Assembly: GCF_005877885.1 (NCBI RefSeq)
Contig: NZ_VCHY01000003.1
Location: 248,001 to 312,000, forward strand
Reading direction: 5' to 3'
DNA from: Labilibacter sediminis
GTDB taxonomy: Bacteria; Bacteroidota; Bacteroidia; Bacteroidales; Marinilabiliaceae
Length of the DNA stretch: 64,000 nucleotides
In this document: one piece after another, positions 42,233-51,874 of the stretch
How the letters are laid out: every line of letters starts with the position of its first letter
How positions within the stretch are numbered: position 1 is the stretch's first letter
Made by a program: the position numbers and the translations under genes
The notes under the pieces: model-generated
The model's database searches: none
What the model was told of the DNA's origin: nothing
The model's input: the letters and a program-made list of their open reading frames with translations, nothing else

Positions 42233-43567
42233 ATGGCAAGAATATTAATAGTTGACGACGATACCTCTTTTGGTTTAATGATTGAAGGTTTTTTAAAGCG
42301 TAAAGGTTTTGAAACTAACTTTTCGAGCAGTTACCAAAATGCATTACAACTCATAAAAGAGGTTGATTTTGACCTGATATTAACCGATTACAGACTTGAT
42401 TCGGCCACAGGTTTAGATCTTATCCCCCAGGTAAAAAAGAAAAATCCACATCTCCCCATTGTTCTTATTACAGCCTATTCTGATATTAGAGTGGCAGTGA
42501 ACGCCATAAAAATGGGAGCATTTGAATACATTGCCAAACCTATTAATCCGGAAGAATTAATACATGTAATAAATCGAGGTGTAAGCAAAAAGAATTCAGA
42601 GTCCCAACAAAAGCCTATTGATTCAACTCGAGAATACATCAAAGGAAACAGTCGTTTTGCTTTAGAAACAGATCAGCAAATTGCACTCATTGCCCCTACT
42701 GAACTATCTGTACTTATTTTAGGAGAAAGTGGTGTAGGAAAAGAGTTTGTAGCACAACGTATACACGAGCTCAGCACCCGCCATAAAGAACCATTTGTAG
42801 CGGTAGATTGCGGAGCCTTGCATCCCGATATAGCATCAAGCGAATTATTCGGTCATAAAAAAGGATCGTACACCGGGGCCATTGAAGATAAAGCCGGCCA
42901 CTTTGAAGCAGTTAAAAACGGCACCATATTTTTAGATGAGATAGGTAATTTAAGCTATGATGTTCAGGTTAAACTTTTACGTGCAATTCAGGAGCGAAAA
43001 GGCAGAAGACTGGGTAGCAACGAAGAATATCCCATCAACTGCCGAATAATTGCTGCCACCAATGAAGACTTAAGAAACTCGTCATTTAGTGGTAAATTCA
43101 GAGAGGATCTATACCATCGTTTAAATGAATTTTCAATACACTTACTCCCACTGCGTGAACGAAGGGAAGATATACCTTTTTACGGAGCTAAATTTTTACA
43201 ATATGCAGCCAGTGAATTTAGTAAAGATGGAATTGTCATAAGCCGGGAAGTCACTGAAATATTTGAAAACTACGAATGGCCAGGCAACTTACGAGAGTTA
43301 AGAAATGTGATTCGCAGGGCAGTGCTACTATCCAAAACAAATGAAATTACATTAAAAGAACTACCTCCGGAGATTCAAAAACCTAAATTTGAACATATTG
43401 CTGATACGCCTGCACAGCTTAAAGATATTAAAGAGAAATCGGAAAAAGAGATCATTTTAGAAACGCTGGAGAAAACACGTTACAACAAAGCCAAAACAGC
43501 GCGTATTTTAGGTATTGACAGAAAAACGCTTTATAACAAAATGCACAAGTATAATATTGAAATTTAG
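42233..43567 (+). CDS. NtrC-type sigma-54-dependent response regulator
   Basis: A 444-aa response regulator in three domains: receiver (1-120; phospho-acceptor Asp52 in LTDYRLDS, conserved DDD 8-10), AAA+ sigma-54 activator (about 135-370; Walker A GESGVGKE, the sigma-54 contact loop GSYTGA instead of GAFTGA, Walker B GTIFLDEIG) and a Fis-type HTH (RYNKAKTARILGIDRKTLYN). It activates promoters read by RpoN. I chose ATG 42233 because MARILIVDDD is the normal start of a receiver; an ATG 15 bases upstream is possible and the 5' open frame to 42068 is not conserved. The convergent hybrid kinase at 43728 is the likely partner. Confidence 0.92.
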   Translation: MARILIVDDDTSFGLMIEGFLKRKGFETNFSSSYQNALQLIKEVDFDLILTDYRLDSATGLDLIPQVKKKNPHLPIVLITAYSDIRVAVNAIKMGAFEYIAKPINPEELIHVINRGVSKKNSESQQKPIDSTREYIKGNSRFALETDQQIALIAPTELSVLILGESGVGKEFVAQRIHELSTRHKEPFVAVDCGALHPDIASSELFGHKKGSYTGAIEDKAGHFEAVKNGTIFLDEIGNLSYDVQVKLLRAIQERKGRRLGSNEEYPINCRIIAATNEDLRNSSFSGKFREDLYHRLNEFSIHLLPLRERREDIPFYGAKFLQYAASEFSKDGIVISREVTEIFENYEWPGNLRELRNVIRRAVLLSKTNEITLKELPPEIQKPKFEHIADTPAQLKDIKEKSEKEIILETLEKTRYNKAKTARILGIDRKTLYNKMHKYNIEI

Positions 43568-43727
43568 TCATTATACACCAGTATTTCATTGACTATTCTT
43601 TCAAACCAGACTTTCATCTTTCTCCTTAAACTTATTGCTTCAAAAAATCACTATAATAAGCCTGACCATCCCCTCACTAATCTGAAATATAACAGATTAA
43701 ATAGATCAACACTGCACGAATCTTTAT

Positions 43728-46256
43728 TTATTCCTTAGAAATAAACTGCAACATCTTTTCTTTTACTGAAGCCCATAATTCACTCAACTTCTTAAGCTCA
43801 ATAGAAAGTTCTTTGGTACTTTTCCGGTCATCTTTACATTGCTCCAAAGCAGACAGAAGAACAATTCCATTTCCAATACTAAACTGACGAAAACCCGTTA
43901 AAAGCTTATGTGCTATTTCTGAAATGACCAAATGAGGTTTTTCTTTAGTTAAGGCAACTTCCATATCTTTGATGCCCTGATCTGTATTGGTAATAAAAGT
44001 TTGAATCACAGAGTGTAAAAAAACTTCATCATTGCCTGTAAATGATTTTATACCCTCTAAGCTAAAAGCTTCCCCCTCCTCTCCTACCAGCACTTCTTGG
44101 TCTACAACAACCACTTCCCTATCTTTACAACTGAATATTTCATCTATTTTATCTAATATCTGACTTTGCGTAAATGGTTTAGCCATAACCCAAATATTGG
44201 CCTCTTTTTGTATCTCTTTCAAATCAGTGTTCACCATATCGGCTGTTAAAAACAAAACTGGCGTATCAATATTCTTATCTCTGATTTTCTTTAGCATCTG
44301 TAAGCCATCTATCTTTGGCATATGCAAGTCAATCATAAACAAATCGTATTCAATATGATCGATGGCATGCAAGGCCATACTGGGCGTGGAATTTACATCT
44401 AATCTCTTTACCTTTTCATGCAGTATTCCATCAATCAGTTGACAAATCATTTCATCATCATCAATGGCCATAATCTTTTTGTTGCTGAAATCGTACTCCG
44501 TCTTTTTTAAGGTTTTAATATGCTTAGGATCCCCCTGTACAAAAGGAATTTCAAATTTAAAGGTACTCCCTTTTCCTACAGTGCTGTTTAAAGTAATGGA
44601 GCCGCCCATTGCTTCAATAATTTGACGACTAATAGAAAGACCAAGGCCTGTTCCTGAATACTTACGCGACAAACTTATATTCACCTGGTTAAATACTTTA
44701 AATATTGTTTTTTGCTTATCGCGAGGAATCCCGATACCTGTATCTATAACAATAAAAACGAGCTTATTTTTAGCCTTCTTTATACAAAAATGAACAGAAC
44801 CCCTGGAAGTAAACTTGATGGCATTTCCTATTAAATTAATCATCACCTGTTTTAAACGCAGAGAGTCTGACTGAAAAACATCCAACTCCGAATCTACTTC
44901 GTAAGATAATTCAATATTTGCTTTCCGGGCCATAAGTTCAAACAACTGATATAGCTCGTGCATTAATCTCTTGGCCTCTATCTGATCCTTATAAAACTGA
45001 ATATTGCCCGACTCAAGCATAGAAAAATCCAGAATATTATTGATTAAGCCATTTAGATGCTCGGCTGACAATCGAATTCGTTCTGTAATACCGGCCCGAT
45101 TTTTATTTTGTCGCTGCTCGGAAAGCTGCTCTGAAAAACCAATGATAGAAGTTAACGGAGTTCTTATTTCATGACTCATATGCGCAATAAACTGCTCCTT
45201 TACCTTCAGTAGTTTATCCACCCTTTCTTTAGAGCGGATAATATCGCTTTTAAGTCTTCTGGATCGGGTGATATCTCTACTGATCCAAAAAATAAAAAAC
45301 AACATTAAAAATATAGCAGAACCCACCAATAACAAAAGCCTGTCAATCATAGTACTTCGCATACTTTCGAGCTCCTCCCTTCGACTCTCATTTCTTTCGA
45401 TGGTTAAGTCCTGAATATTGGCAACAATATACTTCAGCTGCTCGGTAAAAAGCCTATCGAGTTTAATGAGTTCATTTTCATGCTGCCGCAACTGATAGTT
45501 AAAACGTGCTTCTTTTCGACTTACATTTCTGAGCTTGGTTTTGATCTGCTTAATCCCCTCATTATGTCTCACTTGTTTTTTAACGGTAGAATCTACCTGT
45601 TGACTTAACACAGGTTCTTCCACTTTTTCGTCTTCCTTCTTGTTTTTACCCCCTAAAAAATCAGTCATCCTTCGCAAAAATCCCCTTCTCTTCTTTTGAT
45701 CAAACTCGTTAAGCGTAGTATCTACCTGCATCAACTCATTGGCCTTAACCGAATCTACCTGAAAACTAGTATAGGTATATTCCGTAATCTCATAATTTAA
45801 CGAATCAGGAATTGATGCCAATAAACTTTGCGCTGATGCAGAATGTAAATTGATGATATTAATTTGTACAAGCTGGTCCATCAATGCTTTCTTCTGTAAA
45901 TACAATCGCTCAATTTCATTTATCCCGTTAATCGATGCTGTATCTGTAAATAACTGAGGTAAAAAATCAATGATAGCTAAAACAGAATCGTGATGCAAAG
46001 CATACTCCTGCTTATACTTTTCATCTCCGGTTATACCATAAACCCTGGCCACTCCTTCTGTTTCCATTACTTCAAAAATCAGCTGATTTAGGTATGTAAA
46101 CTCTTTTTCGTGGCCATAGCTCTCATTTTGAACCTTAATAATGGAGATAACAGAGAAATAACTGATGGTAAAAATGACCAATGCAATGGCTATAATTATG
46201 GCAAATCCAATGGCTACTTTGGTTTGAATCCACTTTTCGGGGACTACCTTATTCAT
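43728..46256 (-). CDS. Hybrid sensor histidine kinase with receiver and Hpt domains
   Basis: An 842-aa membrane sensor. Transmembrane segments are at 13-38 and 306-326; the periplasmic part between is a long helical sensor with a polybasic/acidic insert (about 185-215, KKRRGFLRRM then KKEDEKVEEP). Inside, the HisKA domain carries the phospho-His362 in SHEIRTPLTS, the HATPase domain has NLIGNAIKF and DTGIGI (505-510), the receiver holds phospho-Asp643 in FMIDLHMP, and a C-terminal Hpt domain has His783 in AHKLLTGFRQF. A complete His-Asp-His relay on one chain can pass phosphate to a separate response regulator; the convergent NtrC-type gene at 42233 is the obvious candidate. The signal is unknown. 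Confidence 0.92.
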   Translation of the reverse strand: MNKVVPEKWIQTKVAIGFAIIIAIALVIFTISYFSVISIIKVQNESYGHEKEFTYLNQLIFEVMETEGVARVYGITGDEKYKQEYALHHDSVLAIIDFLPQLFTDTASINGINEIERLYLQKKALMDQLVQINIINLHSASAQSLLASIPDSLNYEITEYTYTSFQVDSVKANELMQVDTTLNEFDQKKRRGFLRRMTDFLGGKNKKEDEKVEEPVLSQQVDSTVKKQVRHNEGIKQIKTKLRNVSRKEARFNYQLRQHENELIKLDRLFTEQLKYIVANIQDLTIERNESRREELESMRSTMIDRLLLLVGSAIFLMLFFIFWISRDITRSRRLKSDIIRSKERVDKLLKVKEQFIAHMSHEIRTPLTSIIGFSEQLSEQRQNKNRAGITERIRLSAEHLNGLINNILDFSMLESGNIQFYKDQIEAKRLMHELYQLFELMARKANIELSYEVDSELDVFQSDSLRLKQVMINLIGNAIKFTSRGSVHFCIKKAKNKLVFIVIDTGIGIPRDKQKTIFKVFNQVNISLSRKYSGTGLGLSISRQIIEAMGGSITLNSTVGKGSTFKFEIPFVQGDPKHIKTLKKTEYDFSNKKIMAIDDDEMICQLIDGILHEKVKRLDVNSTPSMALHAIDHIEYDLFMIDLHMPKIDGLQMLKKIRDKNIDTPVLFLTADMVNTDLKEIQKEANIWVMAKPFTQSQILDKIDEIFSCKDREVVVVDQEVLVGEEGEAFSLEGIKSFTGNDEVFLHSVIQTFITNTDQGIKDMEVALTKEKPHLVISEIAHKLLTGFRQFSIGNGIVLLSALEQCKDDRKSTKELSIELKKLSELWASVKEKMLQFISKE

Positions 46257-46376
46257 TATACGAGTATGTTGATTTTGAATGACTAAAATACTTTATTTTT
46301 TAGCCAATTGCCAAAGTGAATTACATTTGCTTAATTGCACTCCATTCTAATACTTTATTATATTATAACATCCACC

Positions 46377-46763
46377 ATGACGTTAAATGTAGTTTGTGCA
46401 ATCATTATTCAAAACAATAAGATTCTTGCAGCCAAGCGTAGTAAAAATATGCCCCACCCCGGTTTCTGGGAATTCCCGGGAGGCAAAATTGAAGATGGAG
46501 AAAACGAAAAAGATTGCTTAATTCGTGAAATAAAAGAAGAACTAAACTGTATCATTAGCAACATAAAACCTATTAAAAGTTTTACTTATAGTTACCCTGA
46601 TAAAAACATTATTCTTAAACCTTTTATATGCCAATTAAAAAACCAGATACCGATCGCCACAGAACACGAACAGATAAAATGGCTGGCTCTAAACGAACTG
46701 AATACTGTTGATTGGCTTCCGGCGGATATTGAAATAAAAAATTATATCCAAAGAATTTTATAG
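46377..46763 (+). CDS. MutT-type NUDIX hydrolase
   Basis: A 128-aa NUDIX protein. The box GKIEDGENEKDCLIREIKEE (with RE..EE intact) matches GX5EX7REUXEEXGU except that the Gly near the end is Asn. PGFWEFPGGK precedes it, as in MutT and CTP pyrophosphohydrolases. It probably removes oxidised or unwanted (d)NTPs. I chose ATG 46377 (MTLNVVCAIII); the ATG at 46335 would add a hydrophobic, unconserved start. It is divergent from the sensor kinase and 47 bases upstream of acyP on the same strand. Confidence 0.87.
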   Translation: MTLNVVCAIIIQNNKILAAKRSKNMPHPGFWEFPGGKIEDGENEKDCLIREIKEELNCIISNIKPIKSFTYSYPDKNIILKPFICQLKNQIPIATEHEQIKWLALNELNTVDWLPADIEIKNYIQRIL

Positions 46764-46810
46764 CAAACACTTTTATTTATTGAAGTAAGCCTGTAAATTG
46801 TATAAAAATT

Positions 46811-47086
46811 ATGGCGATGAGACGGGTAAGAATAATTGTGTACGGAAGAGTTCAGGGAGTAGGATTTAGATACTTTGTGCAAGAGCAGGCTAAACAACAT
46901 GGCATAAAGGGATATGTACGCAACCTTCCAAACGGAGAGGTTGAAATTGATGCAGAAGGTGAGCATAGTAGCTTACAAACCTTTATACAAACTTGTAAAA
47001 AAGGATCAAGACTTTCGTCTATAGATGATATTGTCATCCATCATATTCCGATTTATGGTTTTCAGCTTTTTTCTATCAAACATTAA
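46811..47086 (+). CDS. acyP: Acylphosphatase
   Basis: A 91-aa acylphosphatase with both catalytic residues: Arg20 in GRVQGVGFRYF (12-22) and Asn38 in GYVRNLPNGEVEI. It hydrolyses acyl phosphates such as carbamoyl phosphate. Length and the C-terminal strand fit. It follows the NUDIX gene on the same strand. Confidence 0.93.
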   Translation: MAMRRVRIIVYGRVQGVGFRYFVQEQAKQHGIKGYVRNLPNGEVEIDAEGEHSSLQTFIQTCKKGSRLSSIDDIVIHHIPIYGFQLFSIKH

Positions 47087-47175
47087 ACAAAACCGCTCAT
47101 TCTTTGTGTCTTTTATAAAGAGATGTAATTGATGTCAACATTACGTCCAGACACAAAAATCTTAAATAAAAATTA

Positions 47176-47183
47176 TAGTTTTG
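47176..47183 (+). promoter_or_regulatory. -7 promoter box (TAGTTTTG) of the DUF748 gene
   Basis: An exact TAnnTTTG box 59 bases before the ATG at 47243. No clear -33 box. Confidence 0.4.
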
Positions 47184-47242
47184 TATGAAACGTAACTAAC
47201 GTTAACTGTAGCATACATCCCCAAATTAAAATATCCAAATCA

Positions 47243-49435
47243 ATGAGAAACATTAAAAAAAAGCACTACGTTTTTGGTGCTATAATTATTGTCCTTTTTC
47301 TACTTCTTTTCTTTTTATCCTCGATTATTAAAAACTATATCGTAAAAAATAGTGAAGAGCTTATCGGTAGAAAACTACAATTAGAAGAATTACATATTAA
47401 CTATCTAAAGGTTCAAATAACTGCACGTAACTTTACATTATACGAGGAAAATAAAAAAGACACATTTGTATATTTTTCGGAGTTTCTTTTGAATTATGAT
47501 CCCTGGAAAATGATTAGAAATGAATATGCTGTTTCTCAAATTCGTTTAGTAAATCCTTACGTATATATACAGCAAAATGGTGAAACATTTAATTTTGATG
47601 ACCTGATACCGCCTGCTGATTCTGCACAAGTCCCTCAGGATACTATTGCATCGGAAGAGGAGAATGTAAAATTTTCCATACGAAACATTGATCTTCAAAA
47701 TGGTGAATTCCTCTATTTCGACAAGCAGATTGACAACCTTCTTGAGTTTGATAATCTTAACCTGGAACTACCTCTGATTGCCTGGGATAGCAGAAGCAGC
47801 GAAATGGGTGTTCAGTTTTCTATTGGAGAAAACGGATTGGTACATATTGATGCTGAAATTAATCAACAGGATGCTCAATACAACATAAATTTCGGCACTG
47901 AAGACATCCAACTCTCATCTTTTACCAATTACTTAAAAGATTACGTACATATATCTGATTTTAAAGGATTATTACAATCTGAAATAAGCATTAAGGGTGA
48001 TTTAAAACAAGTAGATCACATTTTTATTTCCGGAAGTATTGGTATAGATAGTTTAGGTATTATTGACGACAAAGGAGAAACCTTATTTGCAGCCAAATCT
48101 GTATCTACCCTACTCGACTCCATTGATCTTGAAAACAATCGTTTTATCATTGACAAAATTCACGTTGATCGCCCTATTATATCAGTCGTTTTAAACAAAG
48201 AAATGACCAACTGGGAATCTTTTTTAATACCAATACTATCTGATACTTTAGAAAGCGCCTCTGCTGATTCCATAGCTACGGAAACGATTGAAGAGGAGCC
48301 TCTGTTTTATAAAATAGATACCATTTCTATTAATACAGGACAAATTTTACTTACTGACAACACCTTAAATAGAGAATTTAAATACAGCTTAAAAGATATT
48401 GAAGTCCAAATAAATGACTTATATGAAAAAAACGATCAAATACCGCTCAATTTTTCAATAGGTTTTAATAACGAAGGGAAGTATACCGCAGAAACCTTTT
48501 TTAGCATTAATAATCCGAAAAACTTCACTTATAAGGGAATTATTAGCAAAATAGATCTCCACAGCTTTTCTCCTTACACAGAATATTATTTGGGCTACCC
48601 TATCGTATCGGGTTTATTTAACTACGATTGTGAGGTAAAAATGACACCTCAAAAGCTTAAAAACGATAATCATATTTTGGTGGAAGAAATGGAGTTTGGA
48701 AAAAATACCAAAGATGCCACTGCTGTTAAATTACCTGTAAAACTGGCACTATACCTTATAAAGGATGCTAATGACAATGTAGAAATCGACTTACCTGTAA
48801 CCGGAAATCCTTCAGAACCGGGCTTTAAACTTGGACCACTTATCTGGAAAACATTTGGTAAGTTCATTGTCAAAACAGCCACTCAGCCTTTTGCTTCTCT
48901 GGCTAAACTGGTTGGCACACATCCTGAAGAACTTGAAATGATTCCTTTTGATTACACACAAGATTCCCTGATGAATGATCAACGCAAAGTACTGGATAAG
49001 ATAGCTCAGATACTTACAAAGAAGGAAGACTTAATTTTTAGTTTTCGTCAGGAAGTATCTGTGGAGGATGAATTAATGTTACTGGCTGAGAAAAGAGTTA
49101 AAAGTATCTATATCACTGAAAAAACACCTGCTAATATCACAAACTGGAAACAAGTTAGTGATAACGATGAGAAATTTATTAAATACTTTACAAAGCTATC
49201 AGCTGACACTACCAATGCTTATGTTAAACAAAAGTATTATAATCAAATACCTGAGACAGAGTTAAAAGCTGAATTTGAGGCATTGTATAAAAACAGAAAT
49301 GATTCAATACATCAGTATCTAATTAAAAACAAACTCTGTAGTGAATCATCCATTAAAATATCTAACGTTGATTTTGCCAACATGCCACAAGAGCTTAAAA
49401 ATCCCGGCTTTAGAGTAGAAGTTTCGGTGAAGTAG
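47243..49435 (+). CDS. DUF748 / AsmA-like envelope protein
   Basis: A 730-aa protein with one N-terminal membrane anchor (9-31) and a long periplasmic part. It opens KNYIVKNSEELIGRKLQLEE and LNYDPWKMI, as in DUF748 (AsmA-like) proteins, which are thought to form lipid-transporting or assembly-assisting beta bridges between membranes. The C-terminal LDKIAQILTKKEDLIFSFRQ with an EDELMLLAEKRVKSI stretch is the usual DUF748 ending. Its own role is not known. Single gene. Confidence 0.85.
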   Translation: MRNIKKKHYVFGAIIIVLFLLLFFLSSIIKNYIVKNSEELIGRKLQLEELHINYLKVQITARNFTLYEENKKDTFVYFSEFLLNYDPWKMIRNEYAVSQIRLVNPYVYIQQNGETFNFDDLIPPADSAQVPQDTIASEEENVKFSIRNIDLQNGEFLYFDKQIDNLLEFDNLNLELPLIAWDSRSSEMGVQFSIGENGLVHIDAEINQQDAQYNINFGTEDIQLSSFTNYLKDYVHISDFKGLLQSEISIKGDLKQVDHIFISGSIGIDSLGIIDDKGETLFAAKSVSTLLDSIDLENNRFIIDKIHVDRPIISVVLNKEMTNWESFLIPILSDTLESASADSIATETIEEEPLFYKIDTISINTGQILLTDNTLNREFKYSLKDIEVQINDLYEKNDQIPLNFSIGFNNEGKYTAETFFSINNPKNFTYKGIISKIDLHSFSPYTEYYLGYPIVSGLFNYDCEVKMTPQKLKNDNHILVEEMEFGKNTKDATAVKLPVKLALYLIKDANDNVEIDLPVTGNPSEPGFKLGPLIWKTFGKFIVKTATQPFASLAKLVGTHPEELEMIPFDYTQDSLMNDQRKVLDKIAQILTKKEDLIFSFRQEVSVEDELMLLAEKRVKSIYITEKTPANITNWKQVSDNDEKFIKYFTKLSADTTNAYVKQKYYNQIPETELKAEFEALYKNRNDSIHQYLIKNKLCSESSIKISNVDFANMPQELKNPGFRVEVSVK

Positions 49436-49612
49436 AAGGAATGCAAGGTCAATAATAATTGATATTAAATACTTAAGCATTAAAACAATAACAAAGAGAC
49501 AGTCTTCTATACAAAGGCAGTCTCCTTGCTAAATATCTGTTACTCTCCAGAATAAAAACACCAATTGACTCTATTTTTTATAATTTTACCCCCTTCACTG
49601 TAACAAACTAAA

Positions 49613-50692
49613 ATGAAATCACTCATCAGGAAATTTTTGACCTTAATTGGAGCAGAAAATTTAATTGACAAACTATATAACGGATACTTTACTTTTAAGG
49701 AAAGGCTACAATATGCCATTTTATACCCGGTCATACTTAAAATACCCTTTGCACAAAATTTCTACTTTGTATTTTCTAAGTCTTTTGGTCATGAGCTAAA
49801 AATGTTCATATCTGCCCGAAAAGACTATTTAAAAAAGAAACACAACAAAACAGATAACCTATTTCTTTTAAGACGCAATATCCATCGTTTAGAAAAGGGT
49901 TTACTCATGAAAAACAGACGCAATATTTTTGCTTTAGACTATATAGAGGAAACCGTTGAATTGTTTAAAAACATAGCTGAAACTACACCTTACAACGACC
50001 AAATAAAATGGGCAAACGATATTCTTACCGAGTACTTTAAGGTCACATCTTCGGCTCCTAAAATCGACAGGGCACATAAAATATACAAACCCATTATTTT
50101 AAAGCTGGATACATCTTTAACTTTTACACCCTACCTGGCCAAAACACATCATGTAAATTCCAAAGAAGCTTTTAAAACTCTGGCGCAAAACAGAAAATCA
50201 GTCAGGTATTTCGATAACACAAAATTACCCGACAGAAAATTAATGGATGAAGCTGTAGAAATTGCAGCTCTTGCCCCAAGTAGCTGTAATCGTCAACCAT
50301 TTTATTTTAGAATTATTGATGAGCCTGAAATGGTAAAAAAAGTATCTCACTTACCTGGAGGAACCAAAGGATTTGCTGAAAACATTGTGGCTATAGTGGC
50401 AGTAATTGGTCAAATGAATGTTTCTCCTTCCATTAGCGACAGACACTTAATGTATGTTGACGGCAGTCTTGCTGCTATGAATTTTATGTTGGCGTTGGAA
50501 AGTATGGGTATAGCATCATGTCCATTAAACTGGCCGGAAGACAAAGCAAAAGATAATATAGCTGGTAAAATATTAGGTTTAGATAAGTATGAACGACCAA
50601 TTATGATGATTGCTTATGGATATGCTGCAGAAGATGGTAAACTGGCCTGTTCCGTTCGAAAACCACTTGAACAACTGAGAAAATACAATTAA
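49613..50692 (+). CDS. Nitroreductase-family protein with an N-terminal extension, polysaccharide operon
   Basis: A 359-aa protein. The C-terminal ~170 residues are a nitroreductase (FMN) fold with NRKSVRYFDN, LAPSSCNRQPFYFRI and GIASCPLNWP; the N-terminal ~180 residues (FNLLRRNIHRLEKGLLMK-like helical segment, LFLLRRNIHRLEKG) are additional and unassigned. It ends 3 bases before the pyruvyl transferase gene, and the third gene overlaps, so the three form an operon. The pairing of nitroreductase and pyruvyl transferase with a glycosyltransferase recurs in polysaccharide loci of Bacteroidota, implying a redox step in sugar tailoring; the substrate is unknown. Confidence 0.83.
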   Translation: MKSLIRKFLTLIGAENLIDKLYNGYFTFKERLQYAILYPVILKIPFAQNFYFVFSKSFGHELKMFISARKDYLKKKHNKTDNLFLLRRNIHRLEKGLLMKNRRNIFALDYIEETVELFKNIAETTPYNDQIKWANDILTEYFKVTSSAPKIDRAHKIYKPIILKLDTSLTFTPYLAKTHHVNSKEAFKTLAQNRKSVRYFDNTKLPDRKLMDEAVEIAALAPSSCNRQPFYFRIIDEPEMVKKVSHLPGGTKGFAENIVAIVAVIGQMNVSPSISDRHLMYVDGSLAAMNFMLALESMGIASCPLNWPEDKAKDNIAGKILGLDKYERPIMMIAYGYAAEDGKLACSVRKPLEQLRKYN

Positions 50693-50695
50693 TAC

Positions 50696-51874
50696 ATGCA
50701 AAAAATTCTTATTACAGGAGGAAACTTTATAAACAAAGGAGCACAATCAATGCTTTTTTGCCTTGTGGATAATGTTAAAACACAATATCCCAATGCCGAA
50801 ATTGTGATGATTGACCTGTTTCCAACACAAAAAAACAAGGACAAAGAAAACTATACTTTTAAAATAGTAAACATGCATATCCGTACATTGCTACGAATGG
50901 CATTTCCTGTTTTAAAACTGTTGGTAAAACCTAAACCCATAAGTAATCCTGAAAAAGAAATCGCTCATCATTTTAAAACAGCTGATATTATTCTTGACAT
51001 CAGTGGTTATGGAGTTAGTTCTCACAATCAAAGTCCTTTATGGACCTACGCATCACTATATCCTGTAAAATTGGCCAAAAAAAATAATATCCCTTTTATA
51101 TTCCTTCCCCAAACCCTTGGTCCTTTTGAATTTAAAGGGTGGAAAAAAGTGATTATCTGGCCCTTAATTAAAAAATACCTGAAATACCCTAAAACCATAT
51201 TTATTAGGGAACCTGAATGCAGAAAACATACGGATAAAATAAGAACACAGGGTGTTTTAGACTCCTTTGATCTGGTTCTACAATCAGATAAAATTAGTCT
51301 GGAGAATCTATACAAGAACACATCAATGCTTGCTGATCAAAACTTTGATGTTGAGAATAATTCTATCATCATTATCCCAAACAAGCAATTAACCAAATTA
51401 AAGCCTAAAGATCAGGTAGTTGAAATATTTAGCAATATTATTTCATCTCTTTTGCAAAGCAATCATAAAGTTGTAATTATGAGGCATTCAGCTGACGATA
51501 AAGAACTTTGTAATACAATTTACCGGGATGTAAATGATAATCGTTTAAAAATGATTAACGAAGACCTGACTCCATATCAAATTCAAAAAATACTTGAACC
51601 TGCACAAATTGTGATTGCTGCACGATATCATGGGCTTATTCATGCGCTTAAACTTAAAAAACCTTGTTTTGTTATAGGTTGGGCTCATAAATATCAGCAT
51701 GTGATGAATTCTTTTTCGTTAAATGATTATTATTTTGACATACGATATTCTTCGTTTGAATTTATCAATACATCGCTCAATAAAATGTTAGCAGAAAAAG
51801 ACTTGCTTCAGGATAAGATTGAGCAGCAATTAAAAGAAGTTCAATCCCTAAATATTTACAAACACATTAAGTAA
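50696..51874 (+). CDS. Polysaccharide pyruvyl transferase family protein
   Basis: A 392-aa member of the PS_pyruv_trans (CsaB/WcaK) family, GT-B-like. It begins ILITGGNFINKGAQSMLFCL, a typical start with the G.xNxGA motif, and has the C-terminal IVIAARYHGLIHALKLKKPC and GWAHKY, characteristic of these enzymes. They add pyruvate ketals to sugar residues of surface polysaccharides, using phosphoenolpyruvate. Second gene of the operon with 3 bases between the previous stop and its ATG. Confidence 0.88.
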   Translation: MQKILITGGNFINKGAQSMLFCLVDNVKTQYPNAEIVMIDLFPTQKNKDKENYTFKIVNMHIRTLLRMAFPVLKLLVKPKPISNPEKEIAHHFKTADIILDISGYGVSSHNQSPLWTYASLYPVKLAKKNNIPFIFLPQTLGPFEFKGWKKVIIWPLIKKYLKYPKTIFIREPECRKHTDKIRTQGVLDSFDLVLQSDKISLENLYKNTSMLADQNFDVENNSIIIIPNKQLTKLKPKDQVVEIFSNIISSLLQSNHKVVIMRHSADDKELCNTIYRDVNDNRLKMINEDLTPYQIQKILEPAQIVIAARYHGLIHALKLKKPCFVIGWAHKYQHVMNSFSLNDYYFDIRYSSFEFINTSLNKMLAEKDLLQDKIEQQLKEVQSLNIYKHIK

